Shown: positions 1-13,329 of the stretch, in pieces
How positions within the stretch are numbered: position 1 is the first letter of the stretch
Layout of the letters: each line of letters opens with the position of its first letter
Origin: Stomoxys calcitrans
Taxonomy: Eukaryota > Arthropoda > Insecta > Diptera > Muscidae
Length of the DNA: 64,000 nucleotides
Reading direction: 5' to 3'
Assembly: GCF_963082655.1 (NCBI RefSeq)
Contig: NC_081554.1
Coordinates: 54,994,498-55,058,497 of the forward strand
Notes under the pieces: model-generated
What the model was told of the DNA's origin: nothing
What the model saw: only the letters and a program-made list of their open reading frames with translations
Databases searched by the model: none
Made by a program: the position numbers and the translations under genes

Positions 1-59
1 TCCAATCATCGCGAAATTTTGCTCATAAAACTTTTTTGGCTGAAGGAAGTATTCTTTTG

Positions 60-560
60 ATTTTGGTAAAAATCGGTTCAGATTTAGATATAGCTCCCAT
101 ATATATGTATCGCCCGATTTGCATTTGCAACCGATCTCCACAAAATTTTGCATGGATTGTTTTGTTGCCGATCTTAACATATCTGCAAGACTTCATCTAA
201 ATCGATTCAGATTTAGATGTAGCTCCCATATATATGTATCGCCCGATTTGCACTTAAATGGCCGTAGTAACTACAGTTTTCAACCCATCTGCATACCTGC
301 AAGATTTCATCAAAATCGATTCAGATTTAGATATAGCTCTCATATATATGTATAGTCCGATTTGCACTGAAATGGCCGTAGTAACTACAGTTTTCGACCG
401 ATCTGCACAAAATTTGGCATGGATTGTTTTGTTGCGGATCTTAACATATCTGCAAGATTTCATCAAAATCGGTTCAGATGTAGATATAGCTCCCATATAT
501 GCGTATCGTCCGATTTGCACTTAAATGGCCGTAGTAACTACAGTTTTCAACCGATCTGCA
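60..560. repeat. Tandem ~130-bp repeat, GATTTAGATATAGCTCCCAT type
   Basis: Several diverged tandem copies of a unit that contains a block like AATCGGTTCAGATTTAGATA, then AGCTCCCATATATATG, a CCGATTTGCACTTAAATGGC block and GTAGTAACTACAG. The first ~60 bases of the window look like the edge of the same family. This is one subfamily of the mini-me/DINE-like repeats found throughout the window. The short open frames here are shadows of the repeat and not genes. Confidence 0.7.
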
Positions 561-567
561 AAAAAAT

Positions 568-760
568 TTGGCATGTGAAGAAGGAAGAGAGATAGACCCA
601 AGTATACCGATCGACTCAGAATCACTTTCTGATTTGATTAAGCTTAGTCCGTCTGTCTGTCTGTCTGTCCATGTTGATTTGTTTACAAAGTACAGGTCGC
701 AGTTTTCATCCGATCGTCTTCAAATTTGGTACAGGCATGTTTTTTGGCCTAGAGAAGAAG
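568..760 (+). repeat. mini-me/DINE-like core with (GTCY)n microsatellite
   Basis: An AAGTATACCGATCGACTCAG block is followed near 646-671 by a GTCC/GTCT tetranucleotide run. A core followed by (GTCY)n is the published hallmark of dipteran mini-me/DINE-1 repeats, which are now usually placed with non-autonomous Helitron/Helentron elements. Assignment is by motif only. Confidence 0.5.
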
Positions 761-1516
761 TCTATTGAAATTGGAAAAAAAATCGGTTCAGATTAAGATA
801 TAGCTCCCATATATATGTTCGTCCGATTTGCAGTAATATTGCAATAAAATGGTCTTTTCTTAAGCGATTCTCTCGAAATTTGGCAGGAAAGATTTTCTCT
901 TGACTCTCTACATTACTAGTGAATTTCATGAAAATCGGTTCAGATTTAGATATAGCTCTCATATATGTATATCGTCCGACTTCTAGAGTCACACCCATCT
1001 TGCCAAAATTTTGCAAAACGCTTTCCTCGACGACTCGAAATTTTGCAGGAAGGATTATCTTATGACTCTCGATATAACTGGTGAATTTTATATAAATCGG
1101 CACAGATTTAGATATAGCTGTCATATATGTATATCGCCAGATTTTTACCCCAAGAGCCACTGCAAGCGCATTGTTTGACCAATCTTCCCAAAATTTTGCA
1201 CAACGCTTTCCTCGACGGCAAACACATTATCTGGGAAGTTTGTTCGAAATCGGTTCAAATTTAGGGATAGCTCCCACGTATATGTTTGTCCGATTTTGAG
1301 AAATATTGCAATAAAGTGTTCTTTTGTTAACTCATTCTGTTTGCAGGAATGATTTTCTTATGACTCTCGATATAACTGGTGATGGTTATATAAATCGGCC
1401 CAGATTTAGATATAGCTGTCATATATGTATATCGCCAGTAGTTTTTACAGTTTGAACATATTTGCTCGCCGAGGTCCATCAAAATTGGTTCAGAATTGGA
1501 TATAGCTCCCACATTG
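761..1516. repeat. Diverged copies of the AGATATAGCTCCCAT tandem repeat
   Basis: Four or so degenerate units share CGGTTCAGATTTAGATATAG, CATATATGTATATCG and a block ending CTTTCCTCGACG. They lead directly into the 1.5-kb macrosatellite, whose units contain the same CTTTCCTCGACG block, so the macrosatellite probably arose by amplifying this local sequence. Confidence 0.65.
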
Positions 1517-4500
1517 TACTTATAGGGTAGGTGTAGGGTATTGTACAGTCGGCAACGCGCAACTTTTGCCCTTCTATACTGGTTTAAATTTTTTTTTAAT
1601 TGAAAACAACAGAATATGTTTGCTGTTTTAGCAACAAATTACTGCTGTCCAATTTTCGGCAGACTTTCTGTTGTATTATATAGTCGGCAGCGCCCGACTT
1701 TTGCCCTTCTTTACTAGTTTAACTTTTTACCACTTGAAAACAACAGAAAATGTTTGCTGTTTTAGCAACAAATTACTGCGTCTCATTTTCAGTAGACTTT
1801 CTGCTGTTACAGCAAACATTTTTGCCGTTTTTCTCTGAGTGTGTAGAAGATCTGCAGTCTTCCCCACTCACAATTAGAAGGAGTTCAATTTTAAATTCTC
1901 ATTTATATAGAGTTGTGTAGTTGAAAATATTCGCAATTTGTTCGATGTTTCAAGCAAAAAAAAAATATTTCAAAGGTGGGAATTTATAATCATTTTTATA
2001 CCCACCACAGCAGGATAGGAGGTATATTCATTTAGTCATTCCGTTTACAACACATCGAAATATCAATTTCCGAATCCTACAAAGTCTATATATTCCGGAT
2101 CGTCGTAAAATTCTTAGACGATTTAACGATGTCCGTGTGTCAGTCCGTCCGTCTGTTGTAATCACTCTACAGCCTTCAAAAATTAAAATATTGAGCTGAC
2201 TTTGGCACAGATACGTTGTTTTGATGCACGTTGGTTATGGTAAGATTTTGAACGGGCCAAATCGGATCATATAGCTGCTATATAGACCGATTTGCCGATA
2301 AAGGGTCTTATGACCATAAATGCTTTGTTTTTTATCTGATTTCGCTGAAATTTGAAACAGTGAGTAGCTTAAGGCTTCCCGACATCTGACCCAAATATGG
2401 TTCAAATCAGACGATATTTAGACATAGCTGCCAAATATACCGATCTGCCGATAAAGGGCCTGAAGCCCATAAAAGCTTTATTTTTTAACCGATTTCGTTG
2501 AAATTTGAAATGGTGCATAGTTTTATGCCTCCCAATATAGGACCCAAATATGGTTCAGATAGGCCTATATTTAGATATAGCCGTCATATAGACCGATCTG
2601 CCGATATAGGGTCTGAAGCCCATAAAAGCTTTATTTATAAACCGATTTCGCTGAAATTTGAAACAGTGGGTTATTTTAAGCCTCCCGACATCTGACCTAA
2701 ATATGGATTAAATCTGACAATATTTTGATGTAGCTGCTATATAGACCGATCTCCTTATAAAGGGTCTGAAGCCCATAAAAACATTATTTTTTAGAAGATT
2801 TCGCAGAAATTTGAAACATTGCACAACGCTTTCCTCGACGACTAACATATTATCTGGGAAGTTTGCTCGAAATCGGTTCAGAATTAGATATAGCTCCCAT
2901 ATATATGTTAGTCAGATTTTGGATAATTTGCAATAATGTCATTTGTCAGCCGTGTTTATTATAGTTTGAACATATTTGCTCGCCGAGGTCCACCAATTTT
3001 GGTTCAGAATTGGATATAGATCCCACATTGTACTTATAGGGTAGGTGTAAGGTATTACACAGTTGGCACCGCCCAATTTTTGCTCTTCTATACTGGTTTT
3101 TAATTGAAAACAACAGAAAATGTTTGCCGTTTTAGCAACAAATTACTGCTGTCCAATTTTCGGCAGACTTTCTGCTGTATTATATAGTATTATATAGTCG
3201 GAACCGCCCGACTTTTGCCCTTCCTTACTGGTTTAACTTTTTATCACTTGAAAACAACAGAAAATGTATGCTGTTTTAGCAAAAAATTACTGCTGTCCCA
3301 TTTTCAGCAGACTTTCTGCTGTTACAGCGAACTTTTTTGCCGTTTTTAGTAACAAATTTCTCTGAGTTTATAGAAGAACTGCAGTCTTCCTCACTTACAA
3401 TTAGAAGGAGTTCAAATTATAAATTCTCATTTATATAGACTTGTGTAGTTGAAAATATTCGCAATTTGTTCGATGTTTCAAGCAAAAAAATATTTCAAAG
3501 GTGGGAATTTGTAATCATTTTTATACCAACCACCGTAGGATAGGAGGTATATTCATTTAGTCATTCCGTTTACAACACATCGAAATATCAATTTCCGAAT
3601 CCTACAAAGTCTATATATTCCGGATCGTCGTAAAATTCTTAGACGATTTAACGATGTCCGTGTGTCAGTCCGTCCGTCTGTTGTAATCACTCTACAGCCT
3701 TCAAAAATTAAAATATTGAGCTGACTTTGGCACAGATACGTTGTTTTGATGCACGTTGGTTATGGTAAGATTTTGAACGGGCCAAATCGGACCATATAGC
3801 TGCTGTATAGACCGATCTACCGATAAAGGGTCTAATTACCATAAATGCTTTGTTTTTTATTCGATTTCGCTGAAATTTGAAACAGTGAGTAGCTTAAGGC
3901 TTCCCGACATCTGACCCAAATATGGTTCAAATCAGACGATATTTAGACATAGCTGCCAAATATACCGATCTGCCGATAAAGGGCCTGAAGCCCATAAAAG
4001 CTTTATTTTTTAACCGATTTCGTTGAAATTTGAAATGGTGCATAGTTTTATGCCTCCCAATATAGGACCCAAATATGGTTCAGATAGGCCTATATTTAGA
4101 TATAGCCGTCATATAGACCGATCTGCCGATATAGGGTCTGAAGCCCATAAAAGCTTTATTTATTAACCGATTTCGCTGAAATTTGAAACAGTGGGTTATT
4201 TTAAGCCTCCCGACATCTGACCTAAATATGGATTAAATCTGACAATATTTTGATGTAGCTGCTATATAGACCGATCTCCTTATAAAGGGTCTGAAGCCCA
4301 TAAAAACATTATTTTTTAGAAGATTTCGCAGAAATTTGAAACATTGCACAACGCTTTCCTCGACGACTAACACATTATCTGGGAAGTTTGCTCGAAATCG
4401 GTTCAGAATTAGATATAGCTCCCATAAATATGTTAGTCAGATTTTGGTTAATTTGCAATAATGTCATTTGTCAGCCATGGTTATTATAGTTTGAACATAT

Positions 4501-6460
4501 TTGCTCGCCGAGGTCCACCAATTTTGGTTCAGAATTGGATATAGATCCCACATTGTACTTATAGGGTAGGTGTAAGGTATTACACAGTTGGCACCGCCCA
4601 ATTTTTGCTCTTCTATACTGGTTTTTAATTGAAAACAACAGAAAATGTTTGCCGTTTTAGCAACAAATTACTGCTGTCCAATTTTCGGCAGACTTTCTGC
4701 TGTATTATATAGTATTATATAGTCGGAACCGCCCGACTTTTGCCCTTCCTTACTGGTTTAACTTTTTATCACTTGAAAACAACAGAAAATGTATGCTGTT
4801 TTAGCAAAAAATTACTGCTGTCCCATTTTCAGCAGACTTTCTGCTGTTACAGCGAACTTTTTTGCCGTTTTTAGTAACAAATTTCTCTGAGTTTATAGAA
4901 GAACTGCAGTCTTCCTCACTTACAATTAGAAGGAGTTCAAATTATAAATTCTCATTTATATAGACTTGTGTAGTTGAAAATATTCGCAATTTGTTCGATG
5001 TTTCAAGCAAAAAAATATTTCAAAGGTGGGAATTTGTAATCATTTTTATACCAACCACCGTAGGATAGGAGGTATATTCATTTAGTCATTCCGTTTACAA
5101 CACATCGAAATATCAATTTCCGAATCCTACAAAGTCTATATATTCCGGATCGTCGTAAAATTCTTAGACGATTTAACGATGTCCGTGTGTCAGTCCGTCC
5201 GTCTGTTGTAATCACTCTACAGCCTTCAAAAATTAAAATATTGAGCTGACTTTGGCACAGATACGTTGTTTTGATGCACGTTGGTTATGGTAAGATTTTG
5301 AACGGGCCAAATCGGACCATATAGCTGCTGTATAGACCGATCTACCGATAAAGGGTCTAATTACCATAAATGCTTTGTTTTTTATTCGATTTCGCTGAAA
5401 TTTGAAACAGTGAGTAGCTTAAGGCTTCCCGACATCTGACCCAAATATGGTTCAAATCAGACGATATTTAGACATAGCTGCCAAATATACCGATCTGCCG
5501 ATAAAGGGCCTGAAGCCCATAAAAGCTTTATTTTTTAACCGATTTCGTTGAAATTTGAAATGGTGCATAGTTTTATGCCTCCCAATATAGGACCCAAATA
5601 TGGTTCAGATAGGCCTATATTTAGATATAGCCGTCATATAGACCGATCTGCCGATATAGGGTCTGAAGCCCATAAAAGCTTTATTTATTAACCGATTTCG
5701 CTGAAATTTGAAACAGTGGGTTATTTTAAGCCTCCCGACATCTGACCTAAATATGGATTAAATCTGACAATATTTTGATGTAGCTGCTATATAGACCGAT
5801 CTCCTTATAAAGGGTCTGAAGCCCATAAAAACATTATTTTTTAGAAGATTTCGCAGAAATTTGAAACATTGCACAACGCTTTCCTCGACGACTAACACAT
5901 TATCTGGGAAGTTTGCTCGAAATCGGTTCAGAATTAGATATAGCTCCCATAAATATGTTAGTCAGATTTTGGTTAATTTGCAATAATGTCATTTGTCAGC
6001 CATGGTTATTATAGTTTGAACATATTTGCTCGCCGAGGTCCACCAATTTTGGTTCAGAATTGGATATAGATCCCACATTGTACTTATAGGGTAGGTGTAA
6101 GGTATTACACAGTTGGCACCGCCCAATTTTTGCTCTTCTATACTGGTTTATTTTTTTTAATTGAAAACAACATAAAATGTTTGCCGTTTTAGCAACAAAT
6201 TACTGCTGTCCAATTTTCGGTAGACTTTCTGCTGTATTATATAGTATTATATAGTATTATATAGTCGGAACCGCCCGACTTTTGCCCTTCCTTACTGGTT
6301 TAACTTTTTATCACTTGAAAACAACAGAAAATGTTTGCCGTTTTAGCAACAAATTACTTGTGTCCTATTTTCAGCAGACTTTCTGCTGTTACAGCAAACA
6401 TTTTTGCTGTTTTTAGTAACAAATTTCTCTGAATGTATAAAAATCTGCAGTTTTTGATGC
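1517..6460. repeat. 1,525-bp macrosatellite: three tandem units plus a partial fourth
   Basis: The landmark TACTTATAGG occurs at 1517, 3031, 4556 and 6081, giving spacings of 1514, 1525 and 1525. Units 2 and 3 look identical by eye. Unit 1 is slightly shorter and more diverged. Unit 4 breaks off at about 6430-6460. Each unit holds fragments of the CAGCA-rich MITE seen at 16.1 and 16.8 kb, a mini-me-like core with (GTCY)n, and a block of ~152-bp subrepeats (GACCGATCTGCCGATA ... GAAGCCCATAAAAGC). It is therefore a tandem array whose monomer is itself a nest of older repeats. No coding capacity is seen. Confidence 0.9.
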
Positions 6461-7200
6461 ACGCTGGTTAAGTTCTTGAACAGGCCAAATCAGATCATTT
6501 TTGGATATAGCTGCTATATAGACCGATCTGCCGATAAAGGGTCTAATGACCATAAATGCTTTGTTTTTTATCCGATTTCGCTGAAATTTGATACAGTGAG
6601 TAGCTTAAGGCTTCCCGACATCTGACCCAAATATGGTTCAGATCAGACGATATTTAGATATAGCTGCCATATATACCGATCTGCCGGTAAAGGGTCCGGA
6701 GCCCATAAAAGCTTTGTTTTTTAACCGATTTCGTTGAAATTTGAAATATGGTTCAGATAGGCCTATATTTAGATATAGCCGTCCTATAGACCGATCTGCC
6801 GATAAGGGGTCTGAAGGCCATAAAAGCTTTAGTTATTACCCGATTTCGCTGAAAATTGAAACAGTGGGTTAATTTTAAGCCTCCCGACATCTGACCCAAA
6901 TATGATTCAGATCAGACTATATTTAGATATAGCTGCCCTAAGGACCGATCTCCCGATAAAGAGTATCAAGCCCATAAAAGCTGTATTTTTCATCCGATTT
7001 CGCTGAAATTTGAAACAGTAACTAGTTTTAGGCCACTCGTCATCTAACCCAAATATGGACTGTATTTAAATATAGCTCTCATATAGACCGATATGCCGTT
7101 TAAGGGTCTGAAGCTCATAAAATTTTTATTTATTACCCAATTTTGTTGAAATTTGAAATACAAAATTCAACAGTGACTTAGACCACTGAATGTTCGTGCC
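6461..7200. repeat. ~152-bp subrepeat array (CCGATCTGCCGATAAAGGG type)
   Basis: Continuation of the subrepeats present inside the macrosatellite, more diverged and irregular. The blocks CCGATTTCGCTGAAATTTGA and CCTCCCGACATCTGACC recur at roughly 150-bp spacing. The array fades out at about 7.2 kb. Confidence 0.7.
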
Positions 7201-9109
7201 GAATTTGGTTGCACAAGTTATCCAATTTTCACTGGATTGTGACGAAAGGAGGTTTACATATATACCTGAGGTGGTGGCTATCCAAAGTTCGGGCCGGCTT
7301 TTTACATGTTTCTTTTCTTTATTCAGGATATCACAAAAAACTGGTTTCAATAATCATCTCTCCTTTTCATTTTTTTTCGAACACATACAAAAATACCGTT
7401 TTTATAGCCTTTTTCGATGGTCCAGTATTTTTCTTTAGAATTCAAATATACAATGATTTTTTAAAACCATAGCCCTCTTTACTGGCTATCTTCCCCTCTT
7501 GCCGTTTATTTGTCTTTGCTTAGGGCTTTTTTGTCATTTTTTCTGTTTTTTTTTTTGGACATTTACAATGACTTCACAATGGTTGATTAAGTTCATTCAA
7601 AACTTTCTGTAGTTAAAGGTATATTTTTGTTGTTGTTGTTGTTTTACAAACTTATCGGCTAAATGTTTTTGAAACAATTAAATTCTAAATATTTTTGGGT
7701 TTCTTTGCATCCAAATGTGGGGGCCTTAATTCCTGGCTTGCTGCAACTACAACTAAGTTTTTACAATTCTCTTCACAATGTTTTTTTTTGGATTTTTTTT
7801 TCAAATATAATTTACAGCTCTTAGCCTTAAAAAACTAAATAATTTTTCTAAAAAAAAAATATGTATATATATTATAAATTACTTAAAAACAAACTTAAAT
7901 TTAGAAAAAAAAAAATATTTTTTTTATATTATTTTTGTTTTTCATAACTAAAATTAATATTTTTGTATATGTTGTATATATGTTGGGTTTTTTTGTTGTT
8001 GTATATATTTAAAAAAAAAACTCAAGACGACTGTTTTAGCTATGACTTGATTTGTTTACCATATGTTATATGTATGTATGTATTTTTGTTTTTCTTACTT
8101 TTTTTGTTGTTGTGTTTAATTTAAAAATAATGACTATAGTTTTAGTTAAAATTTCATATTTTAACTATTGAACTTCATCTTTGTTTTGAAATGTTTGTGG
8201 TTTTTGTCTCTGATTTGTTTGTTTTTTTTTTTTGTTTTTTCTTAAACATTTTTAAATGACTGAGTTTTTGTTTTTCGTTTTTGTTTCAATGAGCATAAAA
8301 AATTGGTGATTATAGTAAAAACTAACAGCGAGGTACTTGGTATTTCTTCATATCCACAAAAAAGTTTCTTTTGATTTCATTCGGCATAGGCATTTCGGCT
8401 GCTTTTTTGTCATTGAAGAAATGCACAACAAAGTGTATTTAGTTCGAAATTTTCTTGATATTCCATTGGTGTAGAAGAGTGTTTGGTTTTTATTATTTTT
8501 GTGTTTTGTTCTTCTTCTTTTTTTCGAAACATATATCTATACACTATATATATATATATACATAAAATATAAATATTATAAAAAATTGGTATTTCTTTGG
8601 TTTATAACTTGGGCATGAAATGTGCCTTTTTTCGAATTGCACTAAGTTCCTTACATTTTTGTTTTTATGGGTGTGGAGAAAACCACAAAAAAATTGCGGA
8701 CTAAATACAAATTGTGTTTTCCATTCTGGAGGGGGGGTTAAAACAAACTTAAAAGTTGGGGATATTCGAGCAGAGTTGAGAGTGAACCGGAAAAACGTGT
8801 CTTTATTAAGATTCCTAACTTCAAAATCCAAAAAATTTGGTTGTGCGAAACTTCCTGTTTAAAAGCGGAAGTGTCAATCAACATAATCTGATTAAAGCAC
8901 ACAAGACGAAGAACAAAATTCGCATATGGATAATTACCATTACTGTAACTCAAATGTCCATAAGGTGAAACATGTGGAGAAATATTAATGGGTCGATTAT
9001 GGATTGCAACCCAACTTCAGTTGAGTTGCCAACGGGCAAATTTGTTATAGAAAGTCCTATCCACTGATATTGAATGAAACTGACAAAAATTTCCAACTTT
9101 ATACTAATT
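7201..9109. other. AT-rich, apparently non-coding stretch
   Basis: Long poly-T/poly-A tracts and a (GTT)n run near 7627. No frame looks like protein, and no repeat of the flanking families was recognised. It could be an intron or the UTR of a gene not otherwise visible; nothing in the sequence decides this. Confidence 0.5.
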
Positions 9110-9111
9110 TT

Positions 9112-10425
9112 TATACCCAACGCCATAGGATAAGGGTATACTAATCTAGTCATTCCGTTTGTAATACCTCGAAATATTGATCTAGGACCCCATAAAGTAA
9201 AGCCATGTCCGTCCGTCCGTCCGTCTGTCGGAATCACTATAGAGGTCGAACGCGTAGAACTAGCCGCTTGAAATTTTGCACAGATACTTTATATTGATGT
9301 AGGTCGCTGAGGCTTGCAAATGGGCCATATCGGTTCACATTTGGATATAGCTCCCATATAAACCGATCTCCCGATTTGACTTCCTGAGCCCCTGGAAGCC
9401 ACAAATTTTCTCCGATTTGGCTGAAATTAAGCATATAGTGTCCTGTTATGACTTTCAACAACGGAGCCAAGTACGGTCCAGATCGGTCTATAACCTGATA
9501 TAGCTCCCATATAAACTGATCTCCCGATTTGACTTCTTGAGCCCATGGAAACCACAAAATTTCTCCGATTTGGCTGAAATTTTGCACAAAGTATTCTGTT
9601 ACGACTCCTAACAACAGAGCCAAATACGACCTAAATCGGTTTATAACCTGACATAGCTCCTATATAAACCGATCTACAGATTTGACTACCTGAGCCGCTG
9701 GAAGCCGCAATTTTCATACGATTTCGCTGAAATTTTGCGCATAATGTTCTAATATGACTTTCAACAACTGAGCCAAGTATGGACCAAATGGGTTTATAAC
9801 CTGATATAGCTCCCATATAAACCGATCTCCCGATTTGACTTCCTGAGCCCCTGGAAGCCTCAATTTTCATTCGATTAGGCTGAAATTTTGCTCATTGTAT
9901 TCTGTAATGACTCCCAACAACGGAGCCAAATACGGTCCAAATCGGTTTATAACCTGATATAGCTCCCATATAAATCGATCTCCCGTTTTGACTTCCTGAG
10001 CCCCTGGAAGCCTCAATTTTCATACGATTTCGCTGAAATTTTGAGCATAATGTTCCAATATGACTTTTAACAACTGAGCTAAGTATGGTCCAAATCGGTT
10101 TATAACCTGATATAGCTCCCATATAAATCGATCTCCCGTTTTGACTTCCTGAGCCTCTGGAAGCCTCAATTTTTGTCCAATTTGGTTGACATTTTGCACA
10201 TAGTATTCTATAATAACTCTCAACAACGGTGCCATGTACGTTCCAAATCGGTTTATAACCTGATATAGCTCTCATATGAACCCATCTCTAGATTTGACTC
10301 CTTGAGCCCTTAAAAGCCGTAATTTTTGTTCGATTTGGCTGAAATTTTTAACATAGTGTTCTGTTATGACTTCCAATAACTGTGCCGAGTACGTTCCAAA
10401 TCTGTTTATAACATATGGTCATACA
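9112..10425 (+). mobile_element. mini-me/DINE-like element with ~154-bp internal tandem repeats
   Basis: It begins with TTTTTATACCCAACGCCATA, then a GTCATTCCGTTTGTAATACC core, then a (GTCC)n/(GTCT) run near 9208-9230. About seven internal units follow, each with AACCGATCTCCCGATTTGAC, GAGCCCCTGGAAGCC and GGCTGAAATTTTGC, spaced ~154 bp. The other terminus is not clear. It appears to end at about 10.42 kb, where the sequence flips to an oppositely oriented, related array. Confidence 0.6.
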
Positions 10426-11757
10426 CCTAAGCCAGCCCTTAATTCGGGAGTGGGCGACCGTTATTGTTATTTGCTGATTTTATTTTCTAGCAACGCAAAT
10501 TTCCGTGAAATCGGACAATAAATGCGCCTTTTATGGGTCCAATACCTTAAATAGAGAGATCGGTCTATATGGTAGCTATATCCAAATCTGGATCAATCTG
10601 GGCCAACTTGCTATTCCAAATTTCGGCAAAATCGGACAATAAATGCTCCGTTTATGAAACCAAGACCTTAAATCGAGAGATCGGTCTATATGGCAGCCAT
10701 ATCCAAATATGGACCGATCTGGGCCAACTTGAAGAAAGGTGTCGAAGGGTCTTACGCAACTCACTGTCCCAAATTTAAACTAAATTGGACTACAAATGCT
10801 CATTTTATGGGCCCAAGACCTTAAATCGAGAGATCGGTCTATATGACAGCTATATGCGAATCTGGAAATTGAAGAAGAAAGATGTCGAAGAGTCTAACGC
10901 AACTCACTGTTCCGAATTTCGGCAAAATCGGACAATAAATGCGCCTTTAATGGACCTAAGACCTTAAATCGAGAAATCGGTCTATATGGCAGCTTTATCC
11001 AAATCTGGACCCATCTGAGCCAAATTGAAGAAGGATGTCGAAGGTTCTAACACAACTCACTGTTCCGAATTTCAGCACAATCGGATAACAAATGCGCCTT
11101 TTATGGGCCTAAGGCCCTAACACAACTCACTGGACCCAATACCTTAAATCGAGAGATCGGCATATATGGCAGCTATATCCAAATCTCGACCGATCTGAGC
11201 CAAATTGAAGAAGGATGTCGAGTGGTCTAACACAACTCACTGTGCTTATTTTCGGCGACATCGGACAATAAATGCTCCTTTTATGGACCCGTTACCTTAA
11301 ATCAAGAGATCGATCTTTATGCCAGCTATATCAAAATCTGGACCGATCTGAGCCAAATTACAGAAAGATGTCGAAGGGCCTAACACAATTCACTGTCCCA
11401 AATTTCAGCAAAATCGGATAACAAATGTGGCTTTATGGGCATAGGTCCTTAAATCGGCGGATCGGTCTATATAGGGGCTATATCAAGATATAGTCCGATA
11501 TAGCCCATCTTCGATCTTAACCTGCCTACGGACAAAAAAAAAGAACCTATGCAAAATTTCATCTCAATATCTCAATTTTTAAAGACTGTAGCGTGATTTC
11601 CACAGATAGATGGACAGAAGGACGGACATTGCTAGATCTTCTTAGATTTTTACGCTGATCAAGAATATATATACTTTATAGGGTAGGAAATGGATATTTC
11701 GATGAGTTTCGAACGGAATGACAAAATGAATATACCTTTCGGTAGTGGGTAAATTAA
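10426..11757 (-). mobile_element. Second mini-me/DINE-like array in opposite orientation
   Basis: About six units of ~157 bp carry AAATCGAGAGATCGGTCTAT and TCCAAATCTGGACCGATCTG. They are followed at 11578-11755 by the core in reverse: a GGAC-rich run (reverse of GTCY), AAGAATATATATACTTTATA, then CGAACGGAATGACAAAATGA. With the preceding element this makes a cores-outward arrangement spanning 9.1-11.76 kb. Confidence 0.6.
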
Positions 11758-11889
11758 GTGGTATTTTTAGTATCTCGATTGAGTTTTTAACCCTTTCAAG
11801 AAAATTCATTAAGAAAAATCCATTTTTAAGCCACTGAATCTTTGCACACATGGCATATCCTTACATGCTAAAAAGGTTATTCAACAGTT

Positions 11890-12150
11890 TCAACTTCCTT
11901 GCTTACAGTTTTTAAATATCAATTTGTTGTAGCACAATATCAATAGAAATAGAAAATTTAATAAAAATTAACAATACGTATACGACACCCTGTACAATAA
12001 TTTTAAAATTTGGAAAACACACGTCAAACAGTATTGGAAAACGTTTATTTAGAAAGAAAATGTTGAGTAATTAAAATTTTATCTCCATGGCAAGGCATCT
12101 CTTTTTAAAATTAGGTATCATCATCGCACAGTGGTCCAAAGTAGATAAAT
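11890..12150. repeat. Diverged dispersed repeat, copy 1 (pair with 13.33 kb)
   Basis: It shares ordered blocks with 13330-13562: a TATCAATTTGTTGTAGCACA-type start, TTAATAAAAATTAACAATAC, CGTATACGACACC, an AGAAAGAAAATGTTGAGTAA-type block and CATCGCACAGTGGTCCAAAG. Divergence is substantial, so this is an old repeat. Family unknown. Confidence 0.55.
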
Positions 12151-12386
12151 AAATTATTAAAGTATTGGATTAGAGCGGAAACAGCGGAATATTTTAGAAT
12201 TTTTAATTTAGCTTTTTACTGATTTATTTGAGTTATCATCGGGATCATTTTTAAAATATGTTTTTCTTTTAGATTCCATTGCAGGATATTGCCCGGCTAT
12301 AGACCATTTCGTTCAATGCATTCTATTCAAAAAATATCACAGCAAAGACGTGTGATGTTGCTTAAGAGCAATTGACCGGCTATCTA

Positions 12387-12621
12387 TTGGGTTGCCCAAA
12401 AAGTAATTACGGATTTTTCATATAGTCGGCGTTGACAAATTTTTTACAGCTTGTGACTCTGTTATTGCATTCTTTCTTCTGTCAGTTATCAGCTATTACT
12501 TTTAGCTTGCTTTAGAAAAAAGTGTACCAAAAGTATATTTGATTAAAGTTCATTCTAAGTTTTATTAAAAATGCATTTACTTTCTTTTAAAAAATCCGCA
12601 ATTACTTTTTGGGCAACTCAA
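12387..12621. mobile_element. Mariner-type MITE, copy 1
   Basis: The terminal inverted repeats begin TTGGGTTGCCCAAAAAGTAA and end with the complement (TTTTTGGGCAACTCAA), with TA on both sides. The interior has no coding capacity. TA target duplication and these ends fit a non-autonomous Tc1/mariner relative. Three further copies lie at 57.9, 60.1 and 62.5 kb. Confidence 0.85.
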
Positions 12622-12623
12622 TA

Positions 12624-13329
12624 TATCACGATTTTTGATTCGCCAAGAATCTTTTTCTGTGTATATTTATACAAAAATTAAATTTTTGACTATGTAAAAC
12701 ATTGACGGCCTAATTCAGAAAACTTAATGAAGTCTTAAAGTAGGTTTATATGACAGTTCTAAAAAGGAAATCTGTCAAATAATCCTATTTTATATCTAGA
12801 TAAAGTTTTGTGAATACCAGTGTGAACAATTAATCCTGCCAGTCGTAATATATTTGTACCTTGTGCGTGTTAGAAGACACTTAATTACTTTGTTACTACG
12901 ATATTTCGAACAATAACTTCCATTAGCGTAACTCAATTTTTCGTTTTCATATTTTCCATTTTTAGTTTTTTGTCCAACAATTGCGGAAAAATATAAAACA
13001 ATTCAAACTTTCAACCCTCTATTTAGATATTTAAACTGTTATTTCACAACTTTGCAAAGATTTCTTTTAGAAAAACAAATTTTCGAGGTATTATTTGAAT
13101 GTACTCAAGACATGTGCTTTAAGCCTTTTAAATATAACTGAATAGTTTTATACTCCTTGCTTATGGTTTTTAAATGACGCAAGACAATTCAATATAAACT
13201 TCTTGTTGCTTCAACAATTCCTCTTCAATATTCTCTTTTTTGCCAATTAATCAGTGCACACATGGTATACCGTGACATTTTCAAAAAGTTTATTTAAAAA
13301 TTCAAAATTCCTCGCCTAGCGGTTTTAAA
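12624..13329. other. AT-rich non-coding stretch
   Basis: No gene, RNA or recognised repeat. The sequence is AT-rich, with only short open frames that show no protein character. Confidence 0.5.

Noticed and set aside
119..524. Overlapping open frames on both strands at the left edge
   Set aside because: They repeat the same residues in each tandem unit and exist on both strands, so they are repeat artefacts.
7126..7472. Several 74-87 codon frames at the end of the subrepeat array
   Set aside because: Overlapping, low-complexity and partly within a known repeat unit. No domain or splice context.
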